A stretch of 64,000 nt of DNA from Odobenus rosmarus divergens (GCF_000321225.1 NW_004451011.1:287805-351804), one strand, 5' to 3'. Shown: positions 34,241 through 45,625, numbered from the stretch's first letter. A program made the numbers and translations. The notes: generated by a model from the letters alone, not told the origin.

Positions 34241-34985
34241 AAGTTATAGAAAAATAATTCTAATTCTTTAAAAAAAAAAAAGGACATTTGCTTCTTGCGT
34301 ATTTCATATCCTAGAAGACCTACCCATTAAGAGACATCAAGGACTAATCAGGTTATTTAGGGAATTACTGAGTTTTGCAACTTTCCCACCTGTGATCAAA
34401 AGTATGAGATTGTGGTTACCCAATAGCCTAGGCAAACTGTCAGCTTTTGCACAGACTTGCCCTGAGTTTAATAAGGATTAAGGTTGCATCCTGCTCATGG
34501 TTTTGAATCAAAACATTTACTGATTTCATCAGAAAGGAAACAGTAAAGGAAGAGAAGGAAGACCGGTTAGGGGTGAAGTGATCACAGCCCTTTTCTTTTG
34601 TAAGGCACAGTTTCTGGTGTGGGATTAACATTTACATACAGCAGTTTCAGAGCTTTGTAATTATTTTTCTTTTTAATGGCTGTCTTATCAATGGTAATGC
34701 ATAGGGTATTAGTGTTATAGGATTTACCTGCCCCTATTGTAAATGTTTTAGTAAATCTATAGTGATTTTTAAGCTATCTTCATTATTTTTGAAATATCTT
34801 TGAAAACTTTACACCAGTAACATGTTCATTGTAGAAAAATTAGAGAAACACATGAGCAAAATGAAAAAAATTAAATAAAATCAACTAATAAGTCCAGAGG
34901 CCAGAAATAACTGTTGCTGACATTTTGGCATACATTCTTCTAGTCTCCATATTATATATCTTTGTATTATTATTAAATAACTTGG

Positions 34986-35189
34986 GGGCGCCTGGGTGGC
35001 TCAGTTGGTTAAGCAACTGCCTTCGGCTCGGCTCATGATCCTGGAGTCCCGGGATCAAGTCCCGCGTCAGGCTCCTTACTCGGCGGGGAGTCTGCTTCTC
35101 CCTCTGACCCTCTTCCCTCTCGTGCTATCTCTCATTCTCTCTCTCTCAAATAAATAAATAAAATCTTTAAAAAATATAAATAAATAAAT
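34986..35189 (+). mobile_element. SINEC, sense
   Basis: Near-consensus CAN-SINE with AATAAATAAATAAAATC tail, splitting an old L1. The perfect duplication AAATAACTTGG occurs at 34975-34985 and 35190-35200. Confidence 0.97.
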
Positions 35190-35303
35190 AAATAACTTGG
35201 GCTCATACAGCTTGTAAGTTTCTGTATTCAGTTAATTATGAATGTCCTTCATGTCATTAAACATACATCTCCACTATCATTTTTGATAGTTGTATAGTAT
35301 TTG

Positions 35304-35314
35304 TGTGTGTGTGT

Positions 35315-35358
<44 letters not shown>

Positions 35359-35370
35359 ATATATATCTCA
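35304..35370. repeat. TG-TA-CA palindromic microsatellite
   Basis: TG repeats pass through a run of TA repeats into CACACATACATATATAT. The ends are complementary, so the whole array can fold back. Confidence 0.93.
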
Positions 35371-35564
35371 CTGTTTATTTACCCACTGTGTTGTTGTTGA
35401 ACATTAAGAATGTTTTTAACATTTTACTATTATAAGTAATTATATGAGGAACATGTTTGGGTATGTATCTGTTACATTAGTATAAGTTTCTAGAGGTAGT
35501 ATTGCAGGGTCAAAGGGTAGGGACATATTTGCAAGGTTTTGAATATATAGTTTTTACTGGTTTC

Positions 35565-35800
35565 CTTTTCTTTTTTTCTTTTTTTTAACTTTTTATTTTG
35601 AAATAATTATAAACACAAGAAGTTGCAAAAATGGTAGAGAAATCCCTTACATCCTGTAACCAGCTTCCCCCCAACATCTTATATATATTACAGTATAAAC
35701 ACTAGGAAAGTGACATTAGCACAATACAATAAGTTACTACAGACTTTACTTGGATTTGACCAGCTGAATTACTTTTTAAATATTAGTAGAATAGTAAGAT
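35565..35800 (-). mobile_element. Old L1 3' fragment, antisense
   Basis: Same old L1 3' end as at 19850: AACTTTTTATTTTGAAATAATTATAAA followed by CCAGCTTCCCCCCAACATCTTA. Confidence 0.75.
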
Positions 35801-36349
35801 GCATTCTTACTTTCCTACTTTCTCTGCTCACACAGCTGCCTTTAGAATTCCTTTCTAATCTTGTAGAGGAAAGAATAAAACTATGTTTAGTAGATTATTG
35901 TCTTCTGTTGAAAATGAAGAGGAGGAAATCCAGGTAAGAGTCCCTCACACAGATGCACAGGTGGTGAACCATCATTTATGGCACAGGAAATGGTAGGGTT
36001 CTGCCCTTCTTTAGGTTCTTCACAGTCATTATAACTCCTGTATGATGAACTAGAACAGAGTTTCCCAAAGCCTGGGGTGCCCCCAACACAAAATGGTTAT
36101 CATAGACTCACACAGTAAGAAAGTTACCACTTTTTCCTTCACTCGTCTGATTACATCAAGGAGGAAGCCTCAGTACATGTCTATGGCAAACAGCACAAAG
36201 ACAGGATGCAAATGACTGAAGTTAGGGATACGTTGTGTTAGAGCATCTTGGTCCATAAAGAACTGACCAACTACATGGTCTGGTATGTTCTTTGAGTTTA
36301 GTTTGGATTTGAGAAGATGGCTCTTGGTTCTCTTATGGGATCTGCTTGC

Positions 36350-36590
36350 AAAAAAGAAGAAACATAAGAAGAATCCTCCATCTATTAAGCATTTATTGTA
36401 TGCATCATTCATTGACTCCTCGGAACAAATCAACAAAATAGGTCCTATAGTAACCTCATTTTATACATAAGGAATTCAAGGAACAGAGGAATGTAGTAAT
36501 TTACCCAAGTTTTCCGTCCACTGACTGGCAGAGCTGAGATTCAAACCAGGTCTATTGGACTTTAAAACCGTGCACTTGAGTGCTGGTTTC
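36350..36590 (-). mobile_element. MIR, antisense
   Basis: ATTAAGCATTTATTGTATGC, CATTTTATACATAAGGAATTC and CTGAGATTCAAACCAGGTC are antisense MIR. Confidence 0.75.
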
Positions 36591-37047
36591 TCATTAAACT
36601 TAAGGACCATAAGACATTTCTAGAAAACATGGGATGGAGTTATCCTTGCAGGGGGTTTGGGTCACTTTACTGTGGGTCTAGTGATTTTATACCAATATCC
36701 TAAAGTACACTCTTCACCTACAAACATCTTCCTGATTAGAGAGGAAATTTCATAGTCAACTTCATTCCGGGTCTGCATCTTTCAAAGAAGGAAAGAATGT
36801 CTGATAGCCATTCAAACCCTGCCATTCCACTTTCCTTCATTTTTCCACTATTGGAAAGTTTCCCACTTTCCTCCAATCATTCCTCTTCTTGAATAGTTCC
36901 AAAGGTTTCCCAGTATCATTAGAAAACCAAATCAGAGAGGCAAATTTAGTATCGGAGAAACATTAAAGTGAAGTTTCAATTATGTATTTAAAACATTTCC
37001 AAATTTATACTAGGTACTGAGGAAAGAGAGCAAAGAAGTACAAAACT

Positions 37048-37108
37048 TGGCCTCTGCCAACAAGAGTCCTACATCTAGGATGGCCTCTGCCAACAAGAGT
37101 CCTACATC
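37048..37108 (+). repeat. Tandem duplication, 33-base period
   Basis: Bases 37048-37075 recur without mismatch at 37081-37108 (TGGCCTCTGCCAACAAGAGT...). No repeat family is recognised across the junction. Confidence 0.95.
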
Positions 37109-37378
37109 AAGAAAGTCTTCATGCCCCCTTCAGTTACAATGCTTTAGATTTCCAATTACTTGAACCCCTTTGGTGGATTTAAGGATTGTTTTACAAATGA
37201 TTAGCTTTAGGGCAAAGATCCTGAGACCACCAAAGGGTTAAGAGTCAGTCAAATAAAAATAGCACAATTCTAAAATTATAATTCCAAAGAATAAGTAAAT
37301 TTGATTGACAAAAAATTGCACACTTGTTTTGTGACCCAATTTTAAACGTGAAAGAAACTATCTTAGCCTAAAACAAAG

Positions 37379-37379
<1 letters not shown>

Positions 37380-37423
<44 letters not shown>
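37380..37423. repeat. (TTGC)n tetranucleotide microsatellite
   Basis: Eleven uninterrupted CTTG/TTGC units, the longest pure tetranucleotide run in the window. Confidence 0.98.
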
Positions 37424-37878
37424 AAGGTAATTTATGTGAGAGCAAGGGTTAGGGATAGAGGAATGATACAGAGAATGAGGAAAAGACAACACAAGGGTAC
37501 ATTACTGCATTAGGCACTCAATAGTTGAATGGTACTCATCCCACAGAACCTTATGAAGAACCTTATGAAATCTCAGGACTGCCTACTCCAAAAGATGAAA
37601 GGAGGAAGTGTTTTACAGATTTCCCATTGGTAAAGAATCCACACTTCTGGATCATGCACATGTGAGTGTGGAGCAAGCTCCCATGGTTATCCCATATTGC
37701 AGGAGGCAAGAGATACATGGCAGGGTCCCGAGGAAAGATACCACCACATAGCATACACCTGAATCTGGCAAAATTTCTTTCTAAGAAATTTAGCCTAGGA
37801 GATGAGGCTATGGACGTTTGAAGTGGCACCCAAGAGGTGTCCAAGGTAAAAACATTATCAACAGTTTGGGGGTGGGGG

Positions 37879-37990
37879 GAGGCACCTGGCTGGCTCAGTC
37901 CACAGAGCATGGGACTCTTGATCTCAGGGTTGTGAGTTCACATCCCACGTTGGGCATAGGGCCTATTCAAAAAACAAAAACAAAAACCAA
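37879..37990 (+). mobile_element. Diverged, truncated SINEC, sense
   Basis: Head GGCACCTGGCTGGCTCAGTC and the ACTCTTGATCTCAGGGTTGTGAG segment mark an old CAN-SINE variant. It ends in a CAAAAA-rich tail without the CT-rich region. Confidence 0.85.
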
Positions 37991-38024
37991 TTTTGTGTAC
38001 ATATGCCCAGACACAGTTTTTTAA

Positions 38025-38990
38025 GAACATCGTTCATTCATTAGTAAACCATTCAAAAACATTTATTAAGCATCAGTCACATGCCAGTCACTGTTTTAGG
38101 CTTAAGGGAAAGAGCAGTGACAAGACACATAAGTGCCTTGCTTTTCTTGGAGCTTGTCTGTTTGAGGAATCACGCAATAAATCATTATAACATAATTACT
38201 GAATTATGGTTGTGATAACTGCTATGAAGGACAAGTGTAGGATGATAAACTTTTTTTTAAGATTTATTTATTTGAGAGCGCGAGAATGAGAGAGAGAGAG
38301 AGTACATGAGAGGCGGGGAGGGTTAGAGGGAGAAGCAAGCTCCCCGCTGAGCGGGGAGCCCGATGCGGGACTCAGTCCCGGGACTCCAGGATCATGACCT
38401 GAGCCGAAGGCAGTCGCTTAACCAACTGAGCCACCCAGGCGCCCCAGGATGATAAACTGTTTAATCATGAGCCAAGGAAGGCTTCCCTGAGGAAGTGGCA
38501 TTTAAACTAAAACTTGCAAGGGGGTGGGGGTAGAAAAAAAGCAAAGGGTTGGGGAGAGTAACTAGGAAGAGGGGAGGAGGAAGAGTGTAACTAGAAAATG
38601 TGGCAGACAGAAAGAAGAGCATGAACAAATACCTTCTGGTGGAAAAACAAACTGTCCTGAGTCAAGAGAGAAAGCCAGTGGGACTGGTGTGGATGGGTGA
38701 AGGGGAGATGTGCAGTAAGCTGAGGCAGGAGAGGTAGGCAGGAGCCAGATTATGTTGGGCCTGGTAAATCAGAAAAGGGATTTGGATTTTATCTAATGTC
38801 AATGGGAACCTACTGAAGAGTTGTGAAAAGGGGAACAATATGATCAGATTTAGGGTTTTGTTTTTGTCTTGTTTTGTTGTACATAAATGGAGATGTACTT
38901 GTAAATACAAGCAGCAGAAACTCATAAACATCACACAGGTATTGAAAAAGTACAGTCTGCAATCATTATGTACCAGTACAGATATAAACA
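38025..38990 (+). mobile_element. Ancient LINE-derived repeat, split by SINEC
   Basis: Same family: CATTCATTAGTAAACCATTC, AAGGCTTCCCTGAGGAAGTGGC and TGTCAATGGGAACCTACTGAAGAG follow in order, with the CAN-SINE at 38252-38445 inserted. Confidence 0.7.
38252..38445 (-). mobile_element. SINEC, antisense
   Basis: Near-consensus antisense CAN-SINE with perfect 13-base duplications AGGATGATAAACT at 38239-38251 and 38446-38458. It interrupts an old LINE fragment. Confidence 0.97.
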
Positions 38991-39639
38991 GGAGTGTTGA
39001 TGGGGTGGGAGCAGTGGAGGTGGTGGCCTGAGCCTGGAGTCTGGCAAGGCATGCATAGTTCACCTTTTTGTTTATTTTTGAGGACTACTTGTTCATCTGA
39101 TTTGACGCCAAGGTCGCATTTGGGTAAGCCAGGATGAAATCCCCATTTAAAACTCCCCCCCCCGCCCCCGGTTTTTCAAAAGCTTCAAAATTTCTACCAA
39201 GACTAACCTCATACGTGGGTGGTGTTGGGGACCACCTACAGGGTGTGAATTAAGAGGTGCTAAAAGACCACTCCTGCTCAGTGTAAACTTTCTCTGTCTT
39301 TCACTTTCTGCCTAAGATTCTACTGTCACATTTCCGTTCTGCTGAATCTTCAGCTGCCAGATATGGAGTGCAGAGCAGCCCACTGGATCTATGCTGCCTT
39401 CCTGGAATGGAACTGCGTTTTTGAGTTTTGTTGGGGATGGGAGGGTTTGAAGCTATTTGAGACCACTGGCCAAGCAATGGCGTGGAGGTGCATGACACTG
39501 GGCAGTTTATATCGTTTTGTTTTACTAAGATCAACTGGAGTGTGGCTATGGACATATGTATAAATGTGTATGGGTTTATACAATAAAGATATATGGGTCT
39601 ATTCATGGCATGTACATGACTTTATAATGTGGGAAGCAA

Positions 39640-39825
39640 TAATGGAAAGGAACACAGGCCCTGGGACTGGGCCAACCTGGGTTCAGAGCGGAAGCTTTGT
39701 AATCCTAGGAAAGTTATGACACCTACCTTATTGGGTGGTTGGGAGGATTTAATGAGATAATCTGTTTCAAGTCTTAGCACGGGTCCATGGCATACAGTAA
39801 GTGCTTCAGAAATGTTACTCTTAAC
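39640..39825 (+). mobile_element. MIR
   Basis: AACACAGGCCCTGGGACTGG, CAACCTGGGTTCAGAGC and GGAGGATTTAATGAGATAATC are MIR in order. Confidence 0.78.
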
Positions 39826-40499
39826 GGTTATGTGTGTGTTTGTCTTTTTGCAAGTATGTATGTGTGTGTGCATGTGGTGCAGATATGGGCATCTAAGGGA
39901 GATAAGAGTGCGTTTAAGAACAAGAGAGGGAAGGAGGGAGAGTGTTGCCCACCCCTGCAGCAGGAGTTCTGGCAGTGGAGCAGACCTTTCTAGAGGGTGA
40001 GGGGACTGCAGGGCAGCTCACAGAGGAGAGGGCTCAGCTTTACCAAGTAGGAAGAAGAGTAAGGGACCACAAAGGGCCTCAGACTACTGGAGGCTTCCTG
40101 ATGAGCATAGAATTTATAAAAGTAGAAATTAATCGAAGGAGACAGGCAACAGAGTGGATTTGATGTTGTTGAAGCCCCAAAAACCCTTCATAAAAGAGAG
40201 CTAAAAAAAAAAGAGTTGAAAATGGTTTCTGAAATTGACATGTACTCAGATCAGGTCTCTGCTCAGAGGACAGATGACTTCATCTGCTCCATCCTAAAGC
40301 TCTCCCTGGTTGTGAGTTCCATGCATCTTTGCTTTTTCAGAAATAACATGGAAGAACTTTCTAAAACATGTAATCCACCACCATCTGTTCTCGGGCCTCT
40401 TGGTCCCCTCTTAAGATTTTTCCGTGGAGTTGTAGCTAAGTACTTTCTGCATCATAAAAGAATTGTCATCCTTAAGTTGAGAGAGGAGATACAGTAAAA

Positions 40500-40935
40500 A
40501 AAAAGAACACCAGTTTCTAGTCCTAGTTCTGCCCCTAACTTACTGGGCAACTTCAAGGAAGTGCTTGATCTTTCTGGGCTCAGCTGCCTCATCTGCAAAA
40601 GAAGTTGATTGGTCAGCTTGGGTCATTATCTTTTGACTTCCTGCCATCCCTGATGAGGTTTACCTCCCTTCAACTATCGCTCCTCCCCTTAAAGCTGTAT
40701 CACCTTAGGACACGGTAGTACAGAGCACAGAACACCTGTCTCTTGTTAGCTGTGGCTCCTGGAGTAAGTTATTTGACCTCCCTGTGTCTCAATTTCCTCC
40801 TTTGCAAATGAGGCTAAAGAAGAGTGTAGTGTATTACGGGCTTGCTAAAAGGATCAAATAAGTTACTATAGGTAAAGTAGAACAATGCTTAGCGCAGATA
40901 AGGGCTATTCGGGGGTTAAGTAATATTACTGCGAT
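40500..40935 (+). mobile_element. Two MIR copies in tandem
   Basis: The first (40500-40625) has CTTACTGGGCAACTTCAAGG and CTGCCTCATCTGC. The second (40700-40935) has TTAGCTGTGGCTCCTGGAG, TGTCTCAATTTCCTCC and AGCGCAGATAAGGGC. Confidence 0.7.
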
Positions 40936-41384
40936 TATTTATTGAATACCTATGTAACTTTACATGAAATGTTTATTGATAAATCAAGACATGAAAGTGT
41001 GAGTATTATTTGGGGCTATGAAAAGATTCCAGTAGGCCCCGGACAGGGAGAGAGGCTGGAATCATTCCTTTTTCAAAGCCCTTCTGTGCTTTGAGTTTTC
41101 AAAGATGTGTTTGTACTACCATGATACAACTTTTTTTTTTTAATTTAAAGAGATTGAGCAAAAAGATCACTAAAGTCCGTCTCAAATCTACAAATTCAAG
41201 GATTGACTATGTTTTTTAAGGGGCAGTACTCTTTAGGTGCCTGGCTTATCTTTGTTATAGCTACCATTAACATGTTTGACCTTTTCAGCAAATCCTTATA
41301 AAAGTTTAAAATAAACACAGTCACCTTGGCATGTGTGTAACTGAACATGTTTTAACTTCTGGGAAAGGAGACAAAATGAGAAAA

Positions 41385-41706
41385 GTGAAAATATAAACTA
41401 TAAATATTTAGCCTTAGGGGCTGGCTTGTATTTTGTCCCTTATAATCTTTTCCCAGAAATCGACTCAGTTACATGGAGGAAAGATCAGTAGCAGAGAATG
41501 AACTGAGAGAAAAGCGCTGCTGACTGCCAGGCAGTGAAAGCGTTAACAGGGCTGAGTAAGGCGATCCTTGAAATGAGTAAGACTCAGAGTTGTTAAAGTT
41601 TTCAAAGCGCTGCGGCGGCTCTTAGGGAAAAGGAAGCGAGTCGGAGGGAGCCTGGCCAAGCAGAGGATCGTTCTGAGCTGAACTCAGCTGGGGTTACGAG
41701 CTCAAG
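41385..41706 (+). promoter_or_regulatory. SH3RF2: Candidate SH3RF2 promoter and non-coding exon 1
   Basis: This is a repeat-free stretch about 1.15 kb upstream of the coding exon. It holds a TATA-like run (ATATAAACTATAAATATT, near 41391), two AP-1-like TGAGTAA motifs (41553-41559 and 41574-41580), and a locally CpG-containing segment around 41600-41660. A plausible donor, CTCAAG|GTTAGT, has its GT at 41707-41708. Together these could be a promoter plus a short untranslated first exon spliced to 42854. The start of transcription cannot be placed, and each motif alone is weak. Confidence 0.3.
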
Positions 41707-42853
41707 GTTAGTGGCCCCCCGCACATCTCCCCAGAGCTAACATCTTTGGAGAGTAGTCTCAGGAAGGCAAGGCGCCACCTCTCATCCTGGTGTGTCAGGT
41801 CCACTTTGCTTCCTGCGGGGGCGGGGGGCCATCCGCCCTCCGGCCAAACCTCCGGGGCTGCTCTGCACAGTTTTAGCACTTGTGAGGGACAGGTAACCTC
41901 TTCCCGGGAGACTTCTCTCAACTGGAGACTTCTTTTCAGATGTCTAAAAGGAAATTGTTTCTGGAATAAGGATGTTTTCAGACACACACAGGCACACGCG
42001 CACACAACACCTGTATACACCGCTCCATCTTGATTTTTGCAGGTTGTGACCACAATCCAGAATTCCTATCTGTTTCAGGTGAAACTGAGAACACTTGTCA
42101 AAGTAACTAAACAGGCTGTGTGACTTCATCTTGTGGGAGGAATATTGTCTCTGAGGCTAGAATAATCAGGGAAGAAAAGGAAGGGGGGCGGGAGGAAGGT
42201 AGAAAGGGGAGAAGGGAGGGAGGGAGAGGAGGGGAAAAAAAGCTTCCAAGCATCCTGGCCTGTAGTTAAGGCAAACAATTTTTAAAAATGGGTTTCTCAT
42301 AGAAATTTTTCTTGTACATTGCTAGAACAAAATAATGGGGGAGGATGCACAGTGAAGGAAATAATTCTACATCTGCATGAGGTTCAGATAAACGTGTCTA
42401 CGTAAACTTGTCTGCTTGTGCTGCAGATAACAGATAAACCTAGGGGAAGAAGGCCTGGACAGCTTCACAGAAATTGCATTCTGAGGGGGCCTTGATTTGA
42501 GAACTGAAACCGATTGTGCGGAGGGGAGAAGGAGCCCCTTTGAGCCCTAGCTGGGAGAGAGGAGTGCGTATGCCACTTCAGCGGGCCAGTTTCATCTGTT
42601 TGCTCTTGCTTGTGCACACAGAGAAGCAATGAGTAAGTCATCAGTCACCATGCTGAATGCTCCCTCAGATCCTCCAGCAGCCAGGAGTTGAGCCTTCTAC
42701 CTGCTAGCACTGAATCAGAATGAATCATTTGAAACTTGGGTGCTGGAACAAAGTACTTGCAAACTGCCTCATGAGACACTGCCTCCATGTAGGTGGGATA
42801 TACCTCTCAGAGCAGTCACATTTTTTTCCTCTCTTCCTTTCTCATTCAAACAG
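41707..42853 (+). other. Putative SH3RF2 intron 1
   Basis: If exon 1 ends at 41706 this is the first intron. It contains a C/G-rich patch at 41815-41835, a CA-rich stretch near 41980-42010, a purine-only G-rich tract at 42175-42241, and a repeat-free segment at 42290-42440 with three AGATAA motifs. I see no transposon in it, unusual for this window and consistent with promoter-proximal regulatory sequence. Confidence 0.35.
42175..42241 (+). repeat. Polypurine G-rich tract (possible G-quadruplex)
   Basis: About 65 bases are almost entirely A and G and hold more than four GGG runs, the pattern associated with G-quadruplex or triplex-forming DNA. It lies about 470 bases downstream of the candidate exon 1 donor and 610 bases upstream of the coding exon. 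Any role in transcription is inference. Confidence 0.6.
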
Positions 42854-42959
42854 GCAAGACTTCTGACGCTCCCAAGAGACTGGATTTGCCTGCTTGGCTC
42901 AGCTCACCCTACAATGCGGACTTTGCCCCTCCAGGTCAGGACTGGAGTTTTAAAATAAA
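42854..42959 (+). other. SH3RF2: SH3RF2 5' UTR part of exon 2 with splice acceptor
   Basis: A strong acceptor ends at 42853: a T/C-rich tract from about 42820 followed by CAAACAG. The 106 bases between it and the ATG contain no ATG in frame with the coding start and finish with an in-frame TAA, as expected of a 5' UTR. The acceptor choice is inferred from its quality; no transcript is available here. Confidence 0.6.
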
Positions 42960-43337
42960 ATGGATGATTTGACGTTACTTGATCTTCTGGAGTGCCCCGT
43001 GTGCTTTGAAAAGCTTGATGTCACAGCCAAAGTCCTCCCTTGCCAGCACACCTTCTGCAAACCATGTCTCCAGAGGATTTTCAAGGCCCACAAGGAGCTG
43101 AGGTGCCCCGAATGCAGGACCCTGGTGTTTTGCAGCATCGAGGCACTGCCGGCCAACCTGCTGCTCGTGCGTCTTCTAGATGGTGTGCGCTTGGGGCAGA
43201 GCTCGGGAAGAGGGGGCTCCTTCCGCAGGCCTGGCGTGCTGACCCCGCAGGACAGCAGGAAAAGCAGGACTAACCCCAGAGGTCTGCAGTCCAGCCCTTT
43301 CCGGCTGGTGCCTAGTATCAGAATCCACATGGATGGG
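42960..43337 (+). CDS. SH3RF2: SH3RF2 first coding exon (RING-finger E3 ligase), partial gene
   Basis: This exon encodes residues 1-126 of SH3RF2 (POSHER, PPP1R39), a cytosolic RING-type E3 ubiquitin ligase. It is known to promote degradation of the scaffold POSH/SH3RF1, to dampen JNK apoptotic signalling and to bind protein phosphatase 1. The sequence shows a full C3HC4 RING with zinc ligands C12, C15, C28, H30, C33, C36, C49 and C52. A conserved family stretch containing [15 protein letters not shown] follows, then a basic Ser/Arg-rich linker ending at IHMDG, just before the first SH3 domain of the family. The start ATG has A at -3 and G at +4, and an in-frame TAA lies nine bases upstream (42951-42953). 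The reading frame leaves the exon in phase 0 at a GGG|GTAAGA donor. The human protein is about 730 residues, so the SH3-coding exons lie beyond this window. Recognition rests on recalled near-identity to human SH3RF2; SH3RF1 and SH3RF3 are less similar. Confidence 0.95.
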
Positions 43338-45625
43338 GTAAGAAAGATCTTATTTGTTCGTATCATGTCCATTTGGAGGTTGGATTTGTGTATACCAGCA
43401 GCTGGAAGTATTTTCCTGTAGTTATGTTTCAAAGAGTGCTGCCACTGATTTCCCCAGAGATGAGTTTCTGTGGGCAGTGATCATTTTACTGAAACCTGGT
43501 GGAATCCTGAGCCTATCTCATCCATCCAGGAATTCGTAAAATTGTGAAAGTCTCCTAGGCTCCCCCTGCTTCTTGTAGAGAAGATAGTAGCACAAAGAAA
43601 GCCTTCGTGATTATTTTTCATCTTTCACTTCTGCTGTTTGCGTCCCAACCTGTGCATGGGAAATGCACGGAGGAGGGGGAAAAGAGAGAAAACATATCCA
43701 GCTGCCTTTTGCTTTTGAGATCTTTGAGAAGTTAAATGTCAGGTTTTGTTTTAATTTTACCCAACTCCATCTTCCCACCCCCAGTCCTAAAGCGCTGGTC
43801 TGACAGTGCTCATTCATGATCCGTTCGAAGCTGTCAAGATACTTGAGCACCCGAAGACTGTGCGGGAGGAAAGCGTATCTGTGGGTGGACTGCTTGATAG
43901 GAAGGCTGGGCTGTGAAGTACAACACATGTACAGGAGCCCTGCAGATGTCTTACTTTACAAAATGAATCAAAGGTACATAAAACGCTCCTCAGCAGCTGC
44001 CATGACCACAAGGGCCCAGGAGTGGCGCACGGGAGATCTTAGTCATGCTTTTGGTGTTTGGATAATGCGAATCACTCTGTCCAGCCATGTGAATGGATCC
44101 TGAGGACTTTATCTGACCTGGCTGTGAGCCTTTTGTGGGAAGCTGTGTTCAGGGCACATCTCGAGAGGAGGACGCAGTCCTTGTGAGTCCAGCAGGATTA
44201 TGGGCACTGTCACTCCAGCGGGATTATGTGCACTGACACCCCAGTGTGTCAAAGTAGACACAGGAAGCTGTGACCTGAGTCGCTGGCATACTGAGAAAGT
44301 CAAGGCTGCATTCTGTGAAGTCTTAACCTAATTTAGCCAACAGCTTTAAAGCTACCAGCAGAGTCCCCCAACTCCGTTGTGAAGAGTAACAGTGGGTGGG
44401 AGGGTCTTCTGTGGATTCCTTCCCGCAAAGGAGAATAGGCTTATGATGTGCATTCAGGACACTCTTCTAAAATGTTCCTTTCAGTCGCTCACCCCTCCTT
44501 CTGTTCAGTGCACCTCCAGGCTGCCCAGTGCAGTAGGGGAATGTGGAACCGGTGGAAAGTGAGAGCGGGAAGAAGCGGGCATTGGTATGATCTCTTCACT
44601 GCAGACTTTTTATTGCCATTGTGCTCGTATGTGTGACCACATTCCAGAAAAGGGCTTGGCTCCCTTCCTTCAGGCTTCCTGTTAGCTCAAGGTCTAGTCA
44701 TCAATCAGAATCCACAGGCCTGGAAAAGGCCAGGTGGGGGTAGGGCAGCAAACTTCTCTCCAGTGCCCTGTTTGGAGAGAATAGGGCTCTATCTGAGGTC
44801 AGCAAATCCTCGTTTGAATTTCTAAGACCCAGCAACCTCCTCCTCCCCCACCCAGCAAAGTCTGACTTGCCTCCAGGTGGAGTACCCTCACACTACTAAG
44901 AAAGTGTTGCGAGACTGGGAGGAGGCCAGTCCCTAACATCTTCGAATGTTTTTGTTCAGGTTTTTATCTTTTTTAATGTGGCTGTGTTAAGAAAAGGTAG
45001 CAACGAAATGTATCCAACAGCTACCAAGTTTTCGAACTGTAGAAGATTCCAGGCGCCTCCTGGCATAGGGAGCTGTGGGACTGAGAGGTGGTGATATGTA
45101 AGAGACAGCCGGTAAGATACTGCATGTCCCTGGAACCCTTTCACAAGGACTTGTAACATCAGACAAAGGCGCCAGTGACGGGGTCGTGCCCATCATCCAA
45201 GCCACACTGGAATAAGCCCTTGTCGGGAGGCTGCAACACAGAAGCAGGCTGTGGAGGGCCACCGCTTTCAGGCAGGCCCTGCCTTCGTAAAGATATTCCG
45301 CCAGAGAGCAGAGCCGGCGGCCTCCCCCAACCACCCCTGTTCCATTCGTTTTCTGAGGCATCCTTACTTGCCGTGGCTCATCTCATCCCTTTTGCCTTCC
45401 CTCCATGGGGCTGTGAGGAAACCTGTTCCAGGATGTTAGTATGGCTGCCATTCTGCAGCCTGTCTCCGCTTCCAAGAACATGGCCATCTGTCCTGTAAGG
45501 GCACAAGCAGGCATGCATCCCTCAGCTAAGAGAACCGAGCATTGTCTGGGCTGCCACACTGGCCTAAGAGTTAGAGGAGGCTCTCGCATCCTCAGGCAGA
45601 TCCTCGCCGAGTTACTTGCCCTCCC
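43338..45625 (+). other. SH3RF2 intron, unique sequence
   Basis: After the donor, the exon frame stays open into the intron to a TAG at 43419-43421. No splice acceptor followed by an SH3-like coding frame was found. A 26-base imperfect tandem duplication sits at 44189-44240. The segment is largely free of recognisable repeats, and its small ORFs resemble nothing I know. Confidence 0.5.

Larger units (their letters stand above)
34720..35560 (+). mobile_element. Old L1 fragment, split by SINEC
   Basis: AT-rich old LINE sequence with GAAAAATTAGAGAAACACA, AATAACTGTTGCTGACATTTTGGCATA and GTATTGCAGGGTCAAAGGGTA. The CAN-SINE at 34986-35189 and a TG/TA/CA repeat at 35304-35370 interrupt it. Confidence 0.65.

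Noticed and set aside
42950..43432. 160-codon minus-strand frame over the SH3RF2 exon
   Set aside because: Shadow of the conserved plus-strand RING-coding frame.
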